From NCBI GenBank assembly GCA_001986395.2, contig MQVO02000016.1, forward strand, positions 124,001-188,000: DNA of 64,000 nt, read 5' to 3'. The position numbers were made by a program, and so were the translations under genes. The DNA is from Irpex lacteus (Eukaryota; Basidiomycota; Agaricomycetes; Polyporales; Irpicaceae). The notes under the pieces are model-generated. The model saw nothing but the letters and a program-made list of their open reading frames with translations. It was not told the DNA's origin and searched no databases. Below, in pieces: positions 63,146 through 64,000 of the stretch. Within the stretch, counting starts at the first letter, position 1; each line of letters begins with the position of its first letter.

Positions 63146-63486
63146 AGGACCACTGACAATGCGCCTAGAGGCCAGGTTGAGCGCCTATAGAATATGTCAG
63201 GATGGCGAGTCGAAGGCTCGACGAAATATGTCCGGATGAAACTGTCCTTGGGCCGTTTTCTGGAGCGCTAAACTTCCCAATTGGGAAATTTTGGCCACGA
63301 GGTGCTTTGGCGCTCACTGCTTCAGGAGCCGCCGGGGTCGCCGAACCCATTATGTCCGGACACAAACTGGCCTACCCCCCCCTCTGAGGTCAAAATATGT
63401 CCGTATGAGACTGGCCTCAGGTAAGAAAACTCGTTGATTTTGTCCGGGTCGGCAAACTGGCCTCTAGGCGCATTGTCAGGGGTCCT
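63146..63486. mobile_element. MITE-like element with 30-bp terminal inverted repeats
   Basis: Left end 63146-63175 and right end 63457-63486 are inverted copies, 29 of 30 bases identical (AGGACC, one mismatch, then CTGACAATGCGCCTAGAGGC and CAG). Inside are four or five copies of an ATGTCCGGATGA...AACTGGCC-like motif (about 63192, 63224, 63350, 63393 and 63438) and a 14-bp palindrome TTCCCAATTGGGAA (63274-63287). It has no transposase and is 341 bp long, so it would be non-autonomous. Flanks TCATGAGC / TCATAACC match at six of eight positions, weakly suggesting an 8-bp target duplication of the hAT type. Confidence 0.8.
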
Positions 63487-63636
63487 TCATAACCTGGGGA
63501 TATAGTAGAACTACTATAACCGGCAATTGCACTGACTCAACGCCAACATGATGACGGTACCCGGATATCCAACAAATAATTTCATGACTCAACACGCTTT
63601 ATTTTATGGTATATATCGAATATAACGGAGTATTGC

Positions 63637-64000
63637 TTACGCTTTGGGAGTAATAGGGTACCACTTTCTGAATACGTTATCAGGATCATATTTGGCCTTT
63701 AGCTCACTCAATCGATCGTAGTTCTCTCCAAATACGTCGCGAGAGCGTTCATCTCCGAGCCCGTAGTTTAAATACTACATAGAGCTGTGTTAGCTCTGTG
63801 TTGATAGCGATATATAGAGCTGGAAACCTACACCGCGAGCCTTGCCAACAACTGGGCCTTGTAAGGCCTTTACGTGGTTTGAAATCGCAGAGGCCCATTC
63901 GTACAGCTTACAAAGACGAGTATTATATTGAGCCAAAAATTTCAGTAACAGAGAGTGACGTTGCTTACCTTTTTGTCCAACGCTGCATCCTTCCATCTCA
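63637..64000 (-). CDS. BBE-type FAD-linked oxidase, 3' end only
   Basis: C-terminal part of a berberine-bridge-enzyme-like flavin oxidase (family oxidising sugars or alkaloid-like substrates, usually secreted). Spliced from LYEWASAISNHV, then VVGKARGV, an intron at about 63.83-63.77 kb, then the signature end YLNYGLGDERSRDVFGENYD, RLSELKAKYDPDNVFRKWYP and ITPKA with stop at 63637. The NYGLG-D and KYDP-N-F patterns are diagnostic of the BBE C-terminal domain. The gene continues beyond 64000, so the FAD-binding domain and start are outside the window. Confidence 0.85.

Overview
This window is fungal nuclear DNA, almost certainly from a mushroom-forming basidiomycete (Agaricomycetes). Coding sequences are split by many introns of about 50 nt with GT..AG borders, spacing is compact, and the gene families are fungal. 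Two manganese-type class II (ligninolytic) peroxidase genes point to a white-rot wood decayer, possibly a polypore; the species cannot be fixed from sequence alone. No bacterial, organellar or CRISPR features were seen.

Layout. 0.5-16 kb is a dense housekeeping block: HOP1 (meiotic axis HORMA protein, -), TRS23 (TRAPP subunit, +), a glutaminyl-cyclase-like M28 enzyme (-), NAR1 (cytosolic Fe-S assembly, +), a small Cys/His-rich protein (-), TLG2 (endosomal syntaxin, +) and an EF-hand MscS channel (+). 16.5-22.3 kb holds a tandem pair of paralogous Kelch-MYND genes (+), separated by a 271-bp repeat whose first base is the last base of the first gene's stop codon. 22.9-29.2 kb holds two divergently transcribed short manganese peroxidase genes about 3.2 kb apart; their homology extends into the 5' UTR and TATA region. 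A secreted Pro/Gly-repeat protein follows (29.8-31.2 kb, -).

From 31.2 to 35.7 kb no gene is recognisable, but two further head-to-tail copies of the same 270-bp repeat lie there. 35.7-58.2 kb is a second housekeeping block: a TBC Rab-GAP, a Ser-rich basidiomycete protein, a mitochondrial ABC1/ADCK kinase-like gene, the PC4/SUB1 coactivator, the giant HECT ubiquitin ligase TOM1/HUWE1 (12 kb), and an MDR quinone oxidoreductase. 58.4-60.3 kb carries a P-loop NTPase of unknown role. The last 3.5 kb is gene-poor, contains a 341-bp MITE-like element with 30-bp terminal inverted repeats, and ends in the 3' part of a BBE-type FAD oxidase cut by the window edge.

The genes do not form one pathway. 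The clearest functional group is the peroxidase pair (extracellular lignin oxidation), with a secreted protein beside it. The best leads for something undescribed are the modular 270-bp repeat (three copies with conserved arms and an exchangeable core), the secreted IGPVIP-repeat precursor-like protein, the Kelch-MYND pair, and the terminal MITE. TOM1 has an apparent one-base frameshift near 44785 that needs checking.
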